Below are positions 25,367 to 36,099 of a DNA stretch of 64,000 nt, piece after piece; the stretch's first letter is position 1; each line of letters begins with the position of its first letter. The notes under the pieces are model-generated. The model did not search any database. It was not told the origin of the DNA and saw nothing but the letters and a program-made list of their open reading frames with translations. The translations under genes were made by a program, and so were the position numbers. Source of the DNA: Symbiodinium natans (taxonomy: Eukaryota > Sar > Dinophyceae > Suessiales > Symbiodiniaceae); the NCBI GenBank assembly GCA_905221605.1, contig CAJNDS010000202.1, forward strand, positions 954,404-1,018,403, written 5' to 3'.

Positions 25367-25812
25367 GTGCCCGAAGAACTGTTCGGCTTCATTGCGGTAA
25401 GATATTTGCAGGGAACGTTCGTGCAAAGTAGCCGAGTGCAACTCCACGCAAGGGCTGCTCCTGACGAGGCGCGTGATATCTTGGCGAACCACTCCGGACC
25501 TATGGGCATTCGCAAGGAGTGGTGGGCGCTGTGTGCTCTGTTCATATCTCTCTCTCCTGCTTTGATGTTGGGCGAGGAACTGGTTTGGGCTTTGGATAAG
25601 GGCTATGAGAAGAAGCGCCGCGAAGCGCAATCGAAGGCCGCACGAAGCCAGGGATCTTTTCTCAACATGCTGGTAAGACCTGGCAAGATGCATTGAGCGC
25701 ACACGGAGCAGGGTTGACATGCTGAATCTTTCGGCTCCAGCTGACCGAGACGTGTATGGAACATCGAAGAGTCGCTCTAGTGACAAGAACATTCTTGACA
25801 ATCAGGCAGTGA
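25367..25812 (+). CDS. C-terminal exons of a predicted membrane protein
   Basis: Exon 1 runs to a GTAAG donor at 25673. It encodes EELFGFIAVRYLQGTFVQSS, an amphipathic region, a hydrophobic segment (WWALCALFISLSPALMLGEE) and a basic helix (YEKKRREAQSKAAR). Exon 2 starts after CTCCAG at 25741 in phase 0 (LTETCMEHRRVALVTRTF) and ends at TGA 25810-25812. The upstream part is not visible, and the GTG at 25367 is only the point where the frame opens. The stop lies 163 bp before the ATG of the EF-hand gene on the same strand, a tight spacing that fits dinoflagellate trans-spliced gene clusters. Family unknown. Confidence 0.45.
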
Positions 25813-25975
25813 CAGTAAGCTTTTTTCGAGCTGACTCCTAATTCTGCCGAGCGTGCCCACCCTCTCCTCGTCCGGATCCGAGATCTCAGAATATTCTCAA
25901 AATCATCGTCAGATAGCGAGAGCAGCTTCGAGTTGAAGCTTCCCATAGCACCAGTGGAGCTCCATCCTTAGGCAG

Positions 25976-26952
25976 ATGGCGTCTACAGAGGTAGAATGGA
26001 AAGAGTGCTTCGACCTCTATGATAAGGACATCTCTTGGGCACGATTGGCACAGCTGCAGAGAGTTGCCGTGTTCGACTGCCATTGGCATGTTAAAAGGAT
26101 TCTGATGGCAAGATCAAGGCCAAGTGTCAGTGGAAATTTGGGAGATGTGTGGGAGATGTGTGGGACATGTGTGGGCCATGTGTCGGAAATGTGGGAACCT
26201 GATTTGTGTTGTGTTGGTGGCATGCGCAGTAACGTGCGATGTGCGAGGCAGCAGAGCTAGGAGATGTGTTGAGATCCTTGGGCCTAGTGCTCACGCAGAA
26301 GGAGGTGCAAGAGCTGAAGGCGACCGCATAAGCTCGCCTTGTCGAACTGCTTGCCTGCTTTTCAGGGAGTGGTGAGGCTCATGAGGTCAGCATGTGGAAT
26401 GTGGAGCGGCGCAACCGCATTTGGCAGGAGGAAGTTGGCAGTGATCTGGTGACATGGGAGAAGTTCAAGGCGCTAGCAGCAAAGAAGCCGCGCCAGCCAG
26501 AGAAGCAGGCCAGATCGTCACCTGCTGAAGTAATTAGTGTGGTCCAGTCCGGCGGTAGCTCCAACAGCAATGCAGTGAACCAAAGTCGTACAGACCCCCT
26601 CGCAACCGCACGCTGTGAAGGCACAGGCGCTGCTGCAGGCGAGTTGCTGCTGTCATGGTTCGGGTCGCGACGGAACGCGGGCGTGTACGGCGTGTAGAGA
26701 TCGAAGAGCAGGGGTACAGAGGGCAACAGAAAGCAACGTCACGGGCCGAGCGCCTGTTAGAGTCTGTTGCTTGTAGCGTGTTCAGGCCTTCCAGGTCTTT
26801 GATCAGAGCGGCTCTGGGCAAGTGGACATGAAAGAGTTACGCCACATTGCCGGGCCCCAAGACCAGGGTGGCTGTATCTCCTCTCCCTCGTAGGCTTTGC
26901 AGACAGCCAGGTGACAAGTCTAGGTGAGAAGCTCACCGCCAAAGAATTTGAG
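25976..26952 (+). CDS. Calmodulin-like EF-hand protein (six exons, 3' end not found)
   Basis: Exons by protein continuity: 25976-26026 (MASTEVEWKECFDLYDK), 26098-26118 (DSDGKIK, 21 bp), 26248-26319 (AAELGDVLRSLGLVLTQKEV), 26386-26508 (WNVERRNRIWQEEVGSDLVT), 26786-26848 (AFQVFDQSGSGQVDMKELRH) and 26911-26952 (VTSLGEKLTAKEFE). All junctions are phase 0 with AG|G; donors are GA, GC, GC, GC, GC, GT. The first EF loop D-K-D-S-D-G-K-I-K-A-A-E is canonical across three exons. The third hand D-Q-S-G-S-G-Q-V-D-M-K-E is good, and the following TSLGEKLT is like the calmodulin C-lobe linker. The second hand is degenerate. The likely role is Ca2+ sensing. The fourth hand and the stop are not seen; the frame closes at 27264 if the last intron is ignored. 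An AG sits directly before the ATG, usable as a splice acceptor. Confidence 0.65.
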
Positions 26953-27295
26953 GTACCTTGCCTGCCTATTCAAGTGTTGGTGCAGCTGATTGGCCATGTG
27001 CTGCAGGAGATTTGCAAAGCAGCTGACCTGCCTTCTGCGGGCTCTTTGGAATACAAGAAGGCAGGCTGTTGGCACGTGCACGTCGAGGCTAGGCAAAAGG
27101 CCAAACTGAAAACAGCACTGGCTGCACGAGGTGGTGGACAAGGTCGTCAAGACCTGATGAGTGCCAAAATTCGGTCCGGTCAAATGCTTGCTTTACAAGT
27201 CAAAAAGATTGAGAAGAAACGATTGCTCCTAGTTCGACAGTTTCCGGCATGGGAGGCAGGGTGAAAACAAGAACCCTTGGACTCATCTAGCTTGC

Positions 27296-27315
27296 AGGTG
27301 TTCCAGACAGATGTG
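27296..27315 (+). repeat. Left copy of a 20-bp direct repeat
   Basis: AGGTGTTCCAGACAGATGTG, identical to 28802-28821. The two copies bracket the compact coding block at 27.5-28.5 kb. Confidence 0.9.
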
Positions 27316-27517
27316 TTTGTGAGCAAGCTATGCCTTACCATGCCTTACCATGCCTTGCCATGCCTGACTGCGTATTCGAACTCTCAGAGTCGCTGCTGGC
27401 TGAGGCAGCTTGTCCAAAGAGGCCCAAACCAGAACTACAGCCCTTCTTCTCCCATGCATAACTTGTCGGGTTGTTTTTCCTTTGGGATTCTGGGAGGGGG
27501 CTTGCTGGCCTCGTGCA

Positions 27518-27997
27518 ATGGCATCGGGCTGGCCGCGCGTGGAGATGCTGGGTGGCTCGGAGCCTGGGCCCGAGACGCAGCAAGAGATGGTGGAGCTGGC
27601 AAAAGCTGCAGAAAGGGAGCAGGAAGAGCTGAGGCGCCTGGAGGACGGGAGCCAGGAACGTGAAGAGCAGGAGGAGCACGAAGAGGGCGGGGAGTCCGAG
27701 ACTGCTTCTCAGGAGGCTTCTCTGCAGGCTTCACAGGAGCCTTCTCGGGCCGAAGAGTTTGGGCAGCCGAGGCCCCTGTCGACGCAAGACGTGGAGAGGC
27801 ACCGGACCTCCTGGCCGGGCGTTCCCGGGAACGCCAGTGAGCCGTCAGAGCCCGAAGTCCTGTCAGTGCAGGTGAGCAGCAGCCAGATGGTACCTGTGAA
27901 GCTCGAGCTGCAGGCGACAGAGGCTGAGCATGCGGGAAGCCCGCATGCTCAGCCTCTGTCGCCTGCAGCTCGAGCTTCACAACCGCCGAGGAGATGA
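27518..27997 (+). CDS. Glu-rich coiled-coil-like ORF, interrupted at a palindrome
   Basis: From ATG 27518 the frame encodes MASGWPRVEMLGGSEPGPET, then a Glu/Gln/Arg-rich helix (QEMVELAKAAEREQEELRRL), an acidic stretch and a Ser/Pro-rich region. It then enters the palindrome at 27895 and stops at 27997. GC-rich and intronless, unlike the genes around it. The ORF starting at 27994 in another frame may be its continuation, displaced by the palindrome. The opposite strand is also open for 247 codons (27435-28178), a consequence of GC richness and the palindrome. Family not recognised. Confidence 0.4.
   Translation: MASGWPRVEMLGGSEPGPETQQEMVELAKAAEREQEELRRLEDGSQEREEQEEHEEGGESETASQEASLQASQEPSRAEEFGQPRPLSTQDVERHRTSWPGVPGNASEPSEPEVLSVQVSSSQMVPVKLELQATEAEHAGSPHAQPLSPAARASQPPRR
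27895..27981. repeat. Perfect palindrome: 42-bp arms, 3-bp loop
   Basis: The left arm 27895-27936 begins TGTGAAGCTCGAGCTGCAGG; the spacer AAG is 27937-27939; the right arm 27940-27981 is its exact reverse complement. It lies inside coding sequence. Confidence 0.97.
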
Positions 27998-28505
27998 GGA
28001 GGCTGCGGGAGCCGGCCTTCCGCGCTTGGCAGCAGGTCGCGCCGCGCCTGTACCATGCGGCTGACAGGAGTGCGGCTGACAGGAGGGTCCCGCAGGTCGA
28101 GCTGGAGCCGCGTGCGCTTCCCACCTGCCTTGAGGACTGGAAGTCCGCGGGCCCCTGGGCGTTCTTCACCGCGCTCACTGACTCTGAGTGGAAGTCACGG
28201 GGCTACGAGCTGGCTAAGCGCACCCACCTTGAGAAGCCAGGCCAGGCCATCAAGGTCATCCGGAACAGACCCAACGCCATCTTCTCCGCCGAGAACACAA
28301 AGCGGTCGTACACTGACTGGTCGTACCCTATCCACTTTGTGTGGGCGAAGGACGTGTCGCAGGAGCTTCTGGCCGAGCTGTGCTTGGCAGCGACGAGGCG
28401 CAGCCGAAGAAGAAATCCGAGGCCCCGAAGGCCAAGGCCAAGCGGGCCAAGCCGAGTTCCCCGAAGGCCAAGCCGGCCTCGAAGAGGGCGCGCTCCTCTG
28501 CCTAA
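27994..28505 (+). pseudogene. Unknown ORF with frameshift before a Lys/Ala-rich tail
   Basis: The frame from 27994 gives EEMRRLREPAFRAWQQVAPR, then WKSAGPWAFFTALTDSEWKS, IKVIRNRPNAIFSAENTKRS and FVWAKDVSQELLAELC. Near 28385 the sensible reading shifts by one base into GSDEAQPKKKSEAPKAKAKR, followed by PSSPKAKPASKRARSSA and TAA at 28503-28505. The basic tail suggests a nuclear or nucleic-acid-binding protein. The one-base shift may be a decay mutation, a sequencing error or a tiny unseen intron. Family unknown. Confidence 0.4.
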
Positions 28506-28801
28506 GCAGTCCTTTCCTGTCTTCGGAGCACATTTTTGTTGCTGTTTCGAGCAGCCGGCAGTGCTGCTTTGAGCAGACCCGAGTATCTTCAGCTGTTTTG
28601 AGCAGACTCCTTTGCGTATCTTCGGCACCCTTTTGTGCTCGCAGCAAAGCTGTTTCGAGTAGACCCCTTTGCGTATCTTCAGTGAACGGCTGCTGGGAAA
28701 AGAGGAGCCGACCTCCACGGGCCTCATGCTAGTCCTTGCTCATCATCCATTGAATTTCATTGCTGATTCAAGACTTGTCGTTCGAAGTTTAGTGTCATGT
28801 T

Positions 28802-28821
28802 AGGTGTTCCAGACAGATGTG
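28802..28821 (+). repeat. Right copy of a 20-bp direct repeat
   Basis: Identical to 27296-27315. Here the repeat starts a plausible exon (see 28804-28914). Confidence 0.9.
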
Positions 28822-28914
28822 AAGATCAAGGAAGAGCCTGTGGACCTTGCAAAGTGCCGCCTCACTGGGTTTGACTCGACATGGTGGAAGCAGATTGCAT
28901 CGAACGACTGCCAG
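28804..28914 (+). CDS. Internal exon, 37 codons, unknown protein
   Basis: Flanked by TTAG and by a GT donor (CAG|GTCAG); phase 0 at both ends. It encodes VFQTDVKIKEEPVDLAKCRL, then TGFDSTWWKQIASNDCQ. The IKEEPVD stretch resembles a SUMO-acceptor-like motif (inference). Possibly an exon of the gene into which the 27.3-28.8 kb block was inserted. Confidence 0.4.
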
Positions 28915-31900
28915 GTCAGATTCCGGAGATGATGCATCACTCGCCAGCTTCACCCCCATTCACGCAAAGGACCTCAATGCCTCGATGGTGTAACATCATG
29001 CGCTCTTTGATGTCAGTGTTGATGTAGTTTAGGCTTTAGGCTGCTGTGCCTCTCGACCTCGTGATGAGTGCTCACTACGGCTCGGGCCAACAGACTTTCG
29101 CAGGCCCAACCCAGAAGACCACCGTTGGAAGCTCAAGCCAGGCTGCATCTGTATCTGTGGTGTCGCCTTCTTGACTGTTCCAGCATCCGCAGCGCAGCTC
29201 GAAGTTGGTGTGGTGTATGCCAATGGAGGCAGCCGTCGCCAGGGCATATAGCTTAGCAAGATCATTTGGGAATGCGATGCTTGTGACATCGGTTCGAATC
29301 CTGGCCAGCAGAATCTTGATGGAACAACAGGAACACAGGGTCTGCACCTCCATCAAGGCAGTCTCGTGGGTCCAGGCTGTTCCTCTCTTGGAACTGAACT
29401 GACTCCCTTCCTTCCTTCTCCACCCCCCTCATCCCTCATTTCCCTGAATCTTCAGGGGCTCCGGGTCCCGACGGAACTCCGGGTCGCGGCGCCGCTCCGA
29501 GCAGTCCGGGCTGGTGCCTGAGAGCAATGACGATGGGAGAATTCCGGGAGCAAGTGGAGCAACGGAGCAGTTTCTGGGTAGACTTGAGACAGACACGGGC
29601 ACGGATGCGCTACGTAAATGGTGTTAAAACTTGCTAGAGACGTTTTGTGAAGAGCTTGTCGATGGCGTAGTTGTTTCTTTCGTGCCCATGGCTGCCGAGC
29701 GCACACGGTGCAACAGGAGGTCGAGACAGTCGGGGCAATCGGGGCGGTCCGGCACCCAAGTGTGCCGCGGTGTGGATCTGTTTCTGCCATGGCCCAGATA
29801 CCACAGTGTGACTGAGGCGCTGAGGCTCAACGTTAATGCACACGGAGTCGGTACTGTGCCGCTCTCCATTGATCGTCTCACTAGCTGGAGAATCCAGCAG
29901 GGCACGATGCAGTCGTAGCGAACAGTTGAATTCTGCCAGGCATGCCCCCAACAAAAAAAGCCGCGGATGCTACGCCATGATGCGAACCATCCGTCCATGA
30001 AGCACTAGGTCACTAGGATGACACGCAGCCTCTCACTGGTGACTCTCATTGGGCAATTTTGGCTCACACATCTTTTAGAGCAATGAGGGCTGGTGAGGAG
30101 GACCCAGTTTTATCCAGCAAGATGCGCACTTTTTGATCTGCACTGCGCCCTGAGGAAGAGGAGGAGGCCTGCCCGGAGCTCCACCGGGAGCTCCGCTGCC
30201 GCTGTTCGGGCCTTACATAGTGTGAGCGCGGCCCCACCTTTCAAATTCCTTGTCGTGGTGTTTGGCCTCAACTCTCTTTGTAGCTGTTGCGTGTCTCACG
30301 CGATTGAGGTGGCGTGGTTTGCAGCCGGGCTGTCGGGCCCTGAGACTCTTGCTTTGTGGCTGAGAGCATGAGGTTTCGTTCACCATTCGGCGTAGCAACC
30401 TCTGACCTCTGAAGTTGCCGCGCCCTGTTGGTGTAAGAACCGACAGCCATCCGTCTTAACTGCGGAGAACCATTGGCATAGCTTGCGAATTCCTGCTGTC
30501 AAGCTTGGCGCGTTCCTGGCTATGAATCTTGTCTGCTGAATCCCGCAACACGTGCATCACCGACCAGTCTGTTGGCTTGACCGGCGTTGCATTCGACAAT
30601 CTTAGCGAGAGTATGTTGAGCCCACCATAACCTTGGAAAGGTTCCAGCATAATCCAAAACAATGCCAGGCATTCAGTCACTTCTCATTGTGATTGCCAAC
30701 TAGGGAGTAACGACGTAGAGACCGGTTGCAATGAAGAAGTTTACTTGGCCGATTGTTGCAGCAGCTTCAGGTCAAGGCTGCAATCCAAGAGGCTCAAAAT
30801 GCAAAAGGTGTTCTCTAGCCGAGGTTCCGAGAATCGTGTCCCCCTTAAAGTGCCTTAAAGCCCTGACAGGCCGAGAGGGTTGCGGCAAAGTCACAGAAGC
30901 CCGAGATGGCAGCGTTCTGAGTCATGTCGGTGTGAAAGGGCTGCAAATGCCTTGTTGGGTGTGGCTCCCAGGTTCAAATCGCTGAACGAGTCTTGGAAAG
31001 TCTCACGGTGCGCCATTTTCTGTTGGCATTTGAAGAGCAGGCCGGCCCCCTTCTGTGGCGGGGTTAGGCGTTCATTTAGCAGCCGTCTGCCGACTTGACG
31101 TTGATTCACAACGGGTGGAAAGAGCACATCCAAACGCTCAAACGAAGCGGTTGCGTTGGAGTCGTTTGCGCCACGTGCTGAGCAGGATTGGCCGGATCTG
31201 CTCCAAAGTGTGGCAGCCATCGGCATCCAGGTCGGAGGTTCTAAACAGGACCGGCTCCAGCATCATGGCATCATGAATGGCATCTGCGCAGGCTCTCAAC
31301 CTGCAGTATGGGCGATCAGCGCAGCTTCTTGGGCTGAGCTCTTTGCGGACGCTGGCCCGGACCACAGATTTTTGAAAGTGTCAAAGGAAGCTGCATCCAG
31401 ACCCCCAACGCTAGCAGAAAACATCAGATGACATCACCATCTTTACCCCACATAATGACATAGCTGGAGGCGAAATGGGTTGAGCTTCACAGGACTCCAC
31501 GGAGAGCAGGAACCAAGGGCTGCGAGCTATTGGGAGCGCGAATACCCTCCTGTGAGGACATGGCCAAGCAGCTTGGAATTGATGTCAAGTGGCCTGGCTT
31601 TAACAAACTTGGCGTTTCTTTCGCCCTTTGTGTTCACTGTTGTTATTAGCTTTTTTTGTGGTATGGCTTGCATTGGGAGTTCTCCTTTGCAGGAACTGGT
31701 TCTTTGTGCGGTCCCGAGTGGGGAAGCCTTTCAGGGAAGCCATTTCAGCCACATCAACCATGTCAGCCTGTGCCACATTGCACGCACACGTTCGAGGTCG
31801 GCGAGCAGCAGAAGATCCCGAACACCTCGCTCACAAAGTCAACCCAGCGCGCGTGGGAATGCGGGGGTCCTCAGCAAGGGAGGAAGTCGGTTCGACAATC

Positions 31901-33256
31901 CTGACCAACCTGCGCGGACACAAAAGACGTTGACGAGGCGCCGTCAGCTTTGGAAGGCAGGCAATGGTCTGTTGCAGAACTTGTGGAGGCTGAACACACT
32001 TTTCTTGCAATGCCAGGGGCCGACACCGACCCCAGTCCAGATCGCAGGGAACCATTAGACACAACCTCAGCCCGCTGCATTTCGTCATCAGGCACATTGT
32101 AAGATCGAGCTAAGCCCAACCACTTCTGCTTGCTTATGCTTGTTTGGACTCCATATTCACCCTAAAGAAAGTGCTTGCGCAACACGAGTGGTTGCATCAA
32201 CGGTCCAGCCGCAGCGCACAGACCTGGGATGCACAGTTCTGTACAACCATGTTCGTGGCACATCACAGCTTGTGTTTGAGGCGGCTCCAGGCACTCCATC
32301 CAGTTGCGCAATGCTTCGGCCTGCCACAGTCTCGGCTTGGCCATAGAGGAGAGTCCACAGAGTCCGATAGAGTGCAGCGGGTTTGAGATGCATCTTGGCT
32401 AGACTCGCTAGACGGGGTCCTGGTGCACCTGACACCATCTGACGGCTTTGTTTTACCAGTCGGTGCGGTGAGGATAATTGTTGTGTCGCCAAGGCTCTCA
32501 GCGGCATTCGAGCAAGGCGTGCTGGAAACTGCAGATTCTGTAGTCGGCACAGTGTCGGCACTCAACACTGCGTTTTTCCGCCGCATCTTGCCATTGTCAG
32601 GGCACAGGTTCGGAGCCGAAGTGCGCCAGTTCGCAGTGGCTGGTCACCGAGGATGTGAGAGAGAGAGAGAGTGTGTGGGTGTTTGCGTGCATATCTGTGC
32701 GTACTATCTACAGTCGGGGAATGTCGGGGACCTTGTATTTGCTTTGAAAAACGCCGGCGCAGCCCAGATGGTACTCGTGCCGCAGCCTGATGGGGATTTA
32801 TGTGGCAGGAGTTCACCGAGAGGTGCTGCACGACCCCCAGACATTTCACAGTCCGGCCGTCAAGGAGAAAATCTTAGAACTCATCAGTTGCAGAAAGCAG
32901 TCGGTCAGTGGTTGCCTGAGCAAATGTGACCATGCTCCACGAGAACGCTTGACAGCTCATCATCGAAAGAATGTGGCTGATGCAGAACACGAACATGGTA
33001 AAGACTCAAGACTTGCTGGCGAATCTCAAAAGGCCGTGTGTGGTTGCCGTGCTGAGCAGGCGCCACTACCTTGGCGTTCAACACCTAGGGCAATGCCGGA
33101 TGAGGCACTCCCTGCGCGAATCTGGGGACTGGAAAGTTGGCTCTGTTGTTCGGTCCGCGCTGTCTTACAATCCCATGCAGGTTGCCCGTTGTGGGCAATG
33201 CCGCACCGCGAGAGCCTGAGTTATTTTGCCGGTCTCAACATGTCGGATGATGTCAG
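28915..33256. other. Sparse region, no gene firmly supported
   Basis: Short open stretches occur at about 31570-31620 (MAKQLGIDVKWPGFNKLGVS), 32423-32640 (VHLTPSDGFVLPVGAVRIIV) and 32800-32910 (VHREVLHDPQTFHSPAVKEK), any of which could be exons; none has a recognisable motif. A B-box-like GGTTCGAATCC at 29291-29301 does not fold into a tRNA. GA/GT runs lie near 32656-32690. Confidence 0.35.
30053..30066 (+). promoter_or_regulatory. Possible relic of the dinoflagellate spliced leader
   Basis: GCAATTTTGGCTCA matches 13 of 14 bases of the DinoSL core GCCATTTTGGCTCA (recalled from the literature). Flanks do not match. A relic here would mark a retroposed cDNA, but no clear intronless gene follows. 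Confidence 0.2.
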
Positions 33257-33307
33257 AGCGAGGAGCATTTGCCAGACTCTGCCTTCTGCCGCATCTGCGG
33301 ACAGCAG
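33257..33307 (+). CDS. Exon with FCRxCG zinc-binding motif
   Basis: After TGTCAG the frame reads SEEHLPDSAFCRICGQQ, then a CAG|GT donor at 33308. The F-C-x-x-C-G pair is a half zinc ribbon that I associate with the N-terminal parts of many dinoflagellate proteins. The following Pro-rich exon may belong to the same gene. Confidence 0.5.
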
Positions 33308-33395
33308 GTCAGTTTGGCCCAAGTTTTTGTTGAGTCCTTGGTGATGGTCAGATTGAAATGATGTTCTGCATCCATTTGGTCAGGCGGCCTCGAAC

Positions 33396-33917
33396 TTGTC
33401 TGCGCCACTTTCCTCTCCTTGCCTGGCAGCGCCAGCTCCACGGTACTTGCCTGAGAGAGCCAGCAATAATCAGCAATGGCTAGCAAAACTACAGTTACAG
33501 GTCTTCGGGCTTGTGCGAGCTGTCGCGAGGCATGCGGGAGCTTGCGACATGGCACCCCGCGAGCCGATCACGCTTCCTCCGCCCATCCTTTCTGAAACAA
33601 CATTCCCATCAACTGCCACGTTTGGAGCCTCTGGGTTTCCATCCACCCCACCTTCACGGCCATGCTTGACACCACTACCACACACAACACCTTCACTGCC
33701 ACAGTCCAGCCCAACAGGGCCAATGGCTCCACCAATGGCTCCGCCAATGGCTCCACCAATGGCTCCGCCTGTGGCGGCTGCTTCCTCCAACCCAATACCG
33801 TTAACTATGCCCAGCTCAAGTGTCTCGAATTTCTCAAATCCAGAGTTCAGCCCAAGACGGTCCCGTCTAGCTGGCATCGAAGACCGGGAGCCTTTGCGCC
33901 GGTGGCGGCTAAGAGAG
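33396..33917 (+). CDS. Pro/Ser/Thr-rich exon with MAPP tandem repeat
   Basis: Open frame of about 174 codons: Ala/Leu-rich start, then ILSETTFPSTATFGASGFPS, several TPPSRP-type stretches, four tandem MAPP units (12-bp repeats at about 33719-33768) and a basic end (REPLRRWRLRE) before a GT donor at 33918. Low-complexity, probably disordered. The exact 5' boundary is uncertain. Confidence 0.4.
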
Positions 33918-35759
33918 GTGAGACTTGGAAGTTGAAGCTAAGATCATGTTATGATGACAATTATTTCTTACGAGGTTCAACCCTCAAACTATGGGGGATG
34001 GGACACATTGTGTGTCACACACGGCCTTGCTAGGGGGCGGCGAGCTCCACCAGAGAACAGCCGCCTGTACAGGAGCCTCGTCAGCTTCCATGGTCTTGCA
34101 TGCTACGGTGGCTGCCCCATTGACAGTCTCACCCGCTGCTGCACGCTAGCTAGGACGAGTGGTATCACACGCTCATGCCCTCGCCTGAGAGCTTGCAAAA
34201 CCACCGCACGAATAAACACACACGGGTTTGCATGCGCATTGATACCAAGGTCGCGACTACGCCGGCTGGGCGAGGCAGTGGCTTATACTAAATCACCTCC
34301 CCACCCGCATTTGCCTGGGAAATGGCCTCCCCTCACAAAGGGGTACGTCGGGAAACCTAGTTGCAATGAGGGTGCACTGTAGCATCTGCCCCTTGAACCT
34401 CCTAGCCAGGCTGTTCACGGAACATCCCTCAACTTTCAACCCTGAATCCTACAGTCCCAAACCCCTTAAACGCAAACCATCCTAAACTATTATTGGAAAG
34501 GTGCCTATTTCTATCCCAGTCAACATGGAAACCGTCACGTAGAATCCAATCCCCCTCACCGCCATTGCCCATCAGAAACCAGCGGGGCTGTGATTTTTAG
34601 GGCTCTGGCCCAAGGGTTGGATAAGAGGCGGCTTCAGCAAGTCTCAGCAGGTGACAACGACGGCGCCAAGCGGAGATGATCGGGCAGGCGAGAAGCTGGA
34701 TGCTCTCAAGGACAAGCGTTGTTGAGCTGTGAGCGGCCATCAGGACTACCGGAAAGGACTGAGCCTGTTGCCTACACCCCGGGCAGGGGACGTGAATCTA
34801 TGGCCGTGAGGCCACTGCTTGTTCGTGCAAAGTGTGCCTCAGAGTTCCTCACTGCGAAAATCTGCCGCCTGCCAGGTCAAGCAGCCGAGATGCGCTCCAT
34901 GCCAAACTCAGAGAGGCTCAGCCAGTGGCACGGCAAGTTGCATGTAATAGCGACGTGCTGTGGTGCCTTCAACTTCTGTGTCAACCCTGTGCGAGTTGGG
35001 TACGGATCGGTTGGAACTGCCGATCTCGTCACGGGCACAAGCGGCAGCGGCACCGGGAGCAGGTGCTGCGCATGGTTTTCTTGTTTGCACTGAGGCGCGG
35101 GCTGTTTACGACGATAAGTTTTGGAAGGCTCGATGAACACCTCGTCGGCCGCATTGCTCAATGATTTACCAGACCGAGCACTTCGGCGGGAGCGCCGCCA
35201 CCAGCCATCAGTATAGGTAGCTACAAGCTGGCTCGTGGCCTGACATAAATTGTCTGCCGACTGCCTGCGAGGACAACCACTATGCCTCTTTAAACGCTAC
35301 CGCTACCTGGCGCAGATCAGAGGACTTGAATTCTTGTATTGTAGGTCCGGGCGATTGAATCTTCCTTGCACTTGGCAGGAGCTGATATTCTGAGCGGTGC
35401 CACGCATGTGTTGCCAGATGCGTGAATCTGCGCACACCTGTGCAGCTGCTGTGTAAATTAGACAAGTAATTCGCAGATGCAAAGTTTGAAGTTGGAGACG
35501 TTCGCGTCGAAGCCCTGGACAAATTCTGGCTTGGATTCGCCAATTTTGTGACATTGGCATTGGCAACGGTCATGATGTGTGCCACGTCGTCTTGAGCTTT
35601 TTCAAGTTGCCACGTGAACATTCCAGAAGCAGTAAGAAACAGAAGCAACGAACCCTCAACACAAGAGAACGTGAACAAGCATGCGCACCGACATACACCG
35701 ACCTTCGGGAGTGCGCCAAGACGACCCTTGAAAGTCCGCGTCGCCAGACATCGCTCCAC

Positions 35760-35777
35760 GTGCCAAAATGGCCACGG
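35760..35777 (-). promoter_or_regulatory. Possible DinoSL-like relic, - strand
   Basis: On the - strand CCGTGGCCATTTTGGC matches 15 of 16 bases of the DinoSL 5' part CCGTAGCCATTTTGGC (recalled). The last five bases of the leader match poorly. It lies within a - strand ORF without other support, so it may be chance. Confidence 0.2.
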
Positions 35778-36099
35778 CATCCGCAGCACTCTTGAGCAGC
35801 ACTCAATGTCTGCGGCACGACCTCCACCCCTCACACCCGGTCTTCGCGTGAATTCATCCAGCACGTTTGCCCAAAGCCGCGCCTGCACATCACTGGCGCT
35901 GTCAAGCCACACCAATAGAAGGCTTGGGGCAGGAACGGGGCACTTTCGCCCCACTTTTTTACACTCACAAAGATGGTGGCTGTCAGGTTGTGCGCCTTTC
36001 CCCTGCTTTGTTGTATCACCAACGGGGGTGACTGCCACTCAACCGTTTGCCGCCCGTGCCTGACTTGACACCGGCGCGGGGGGACCCCTTCAAGCCCTC

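Noticed and set aside
25076..25801. 241-codon - strand ORF
   Set aside because: No motif, and the + strand across the same bases shows an exon with a membrane segment and proper GTAAG/CAG splice sites.
27435..28178. 247-codon - strand ORF over the Glu-rich ORF
   Set aside because: The + strand reading has better composition (helical acidic region, basic tail); the palindrome gives both strands the same peptide there.
29235..29312. tRNA gene suggested by GGTTCGAATCC and an A-box-like TAGCTTAGCAAG
   Set aside because: Acceptor and T stems do not pair and there is no variable loop; at best a decayed tRNA-like element.
31138..31365. EF-hand-like DLDADGCHTLEQ on the - strand
   Set aside because: Lacks the hydrophobic residue at loop position 8 and Glu at position 12, and no neighbouring EF hand is present.
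35280..36038. 252-codon - strand ORF containing an SL-like stretch
   Set aside because: No domain and weak composition; kept only as a possible SL relic, not as a gene.
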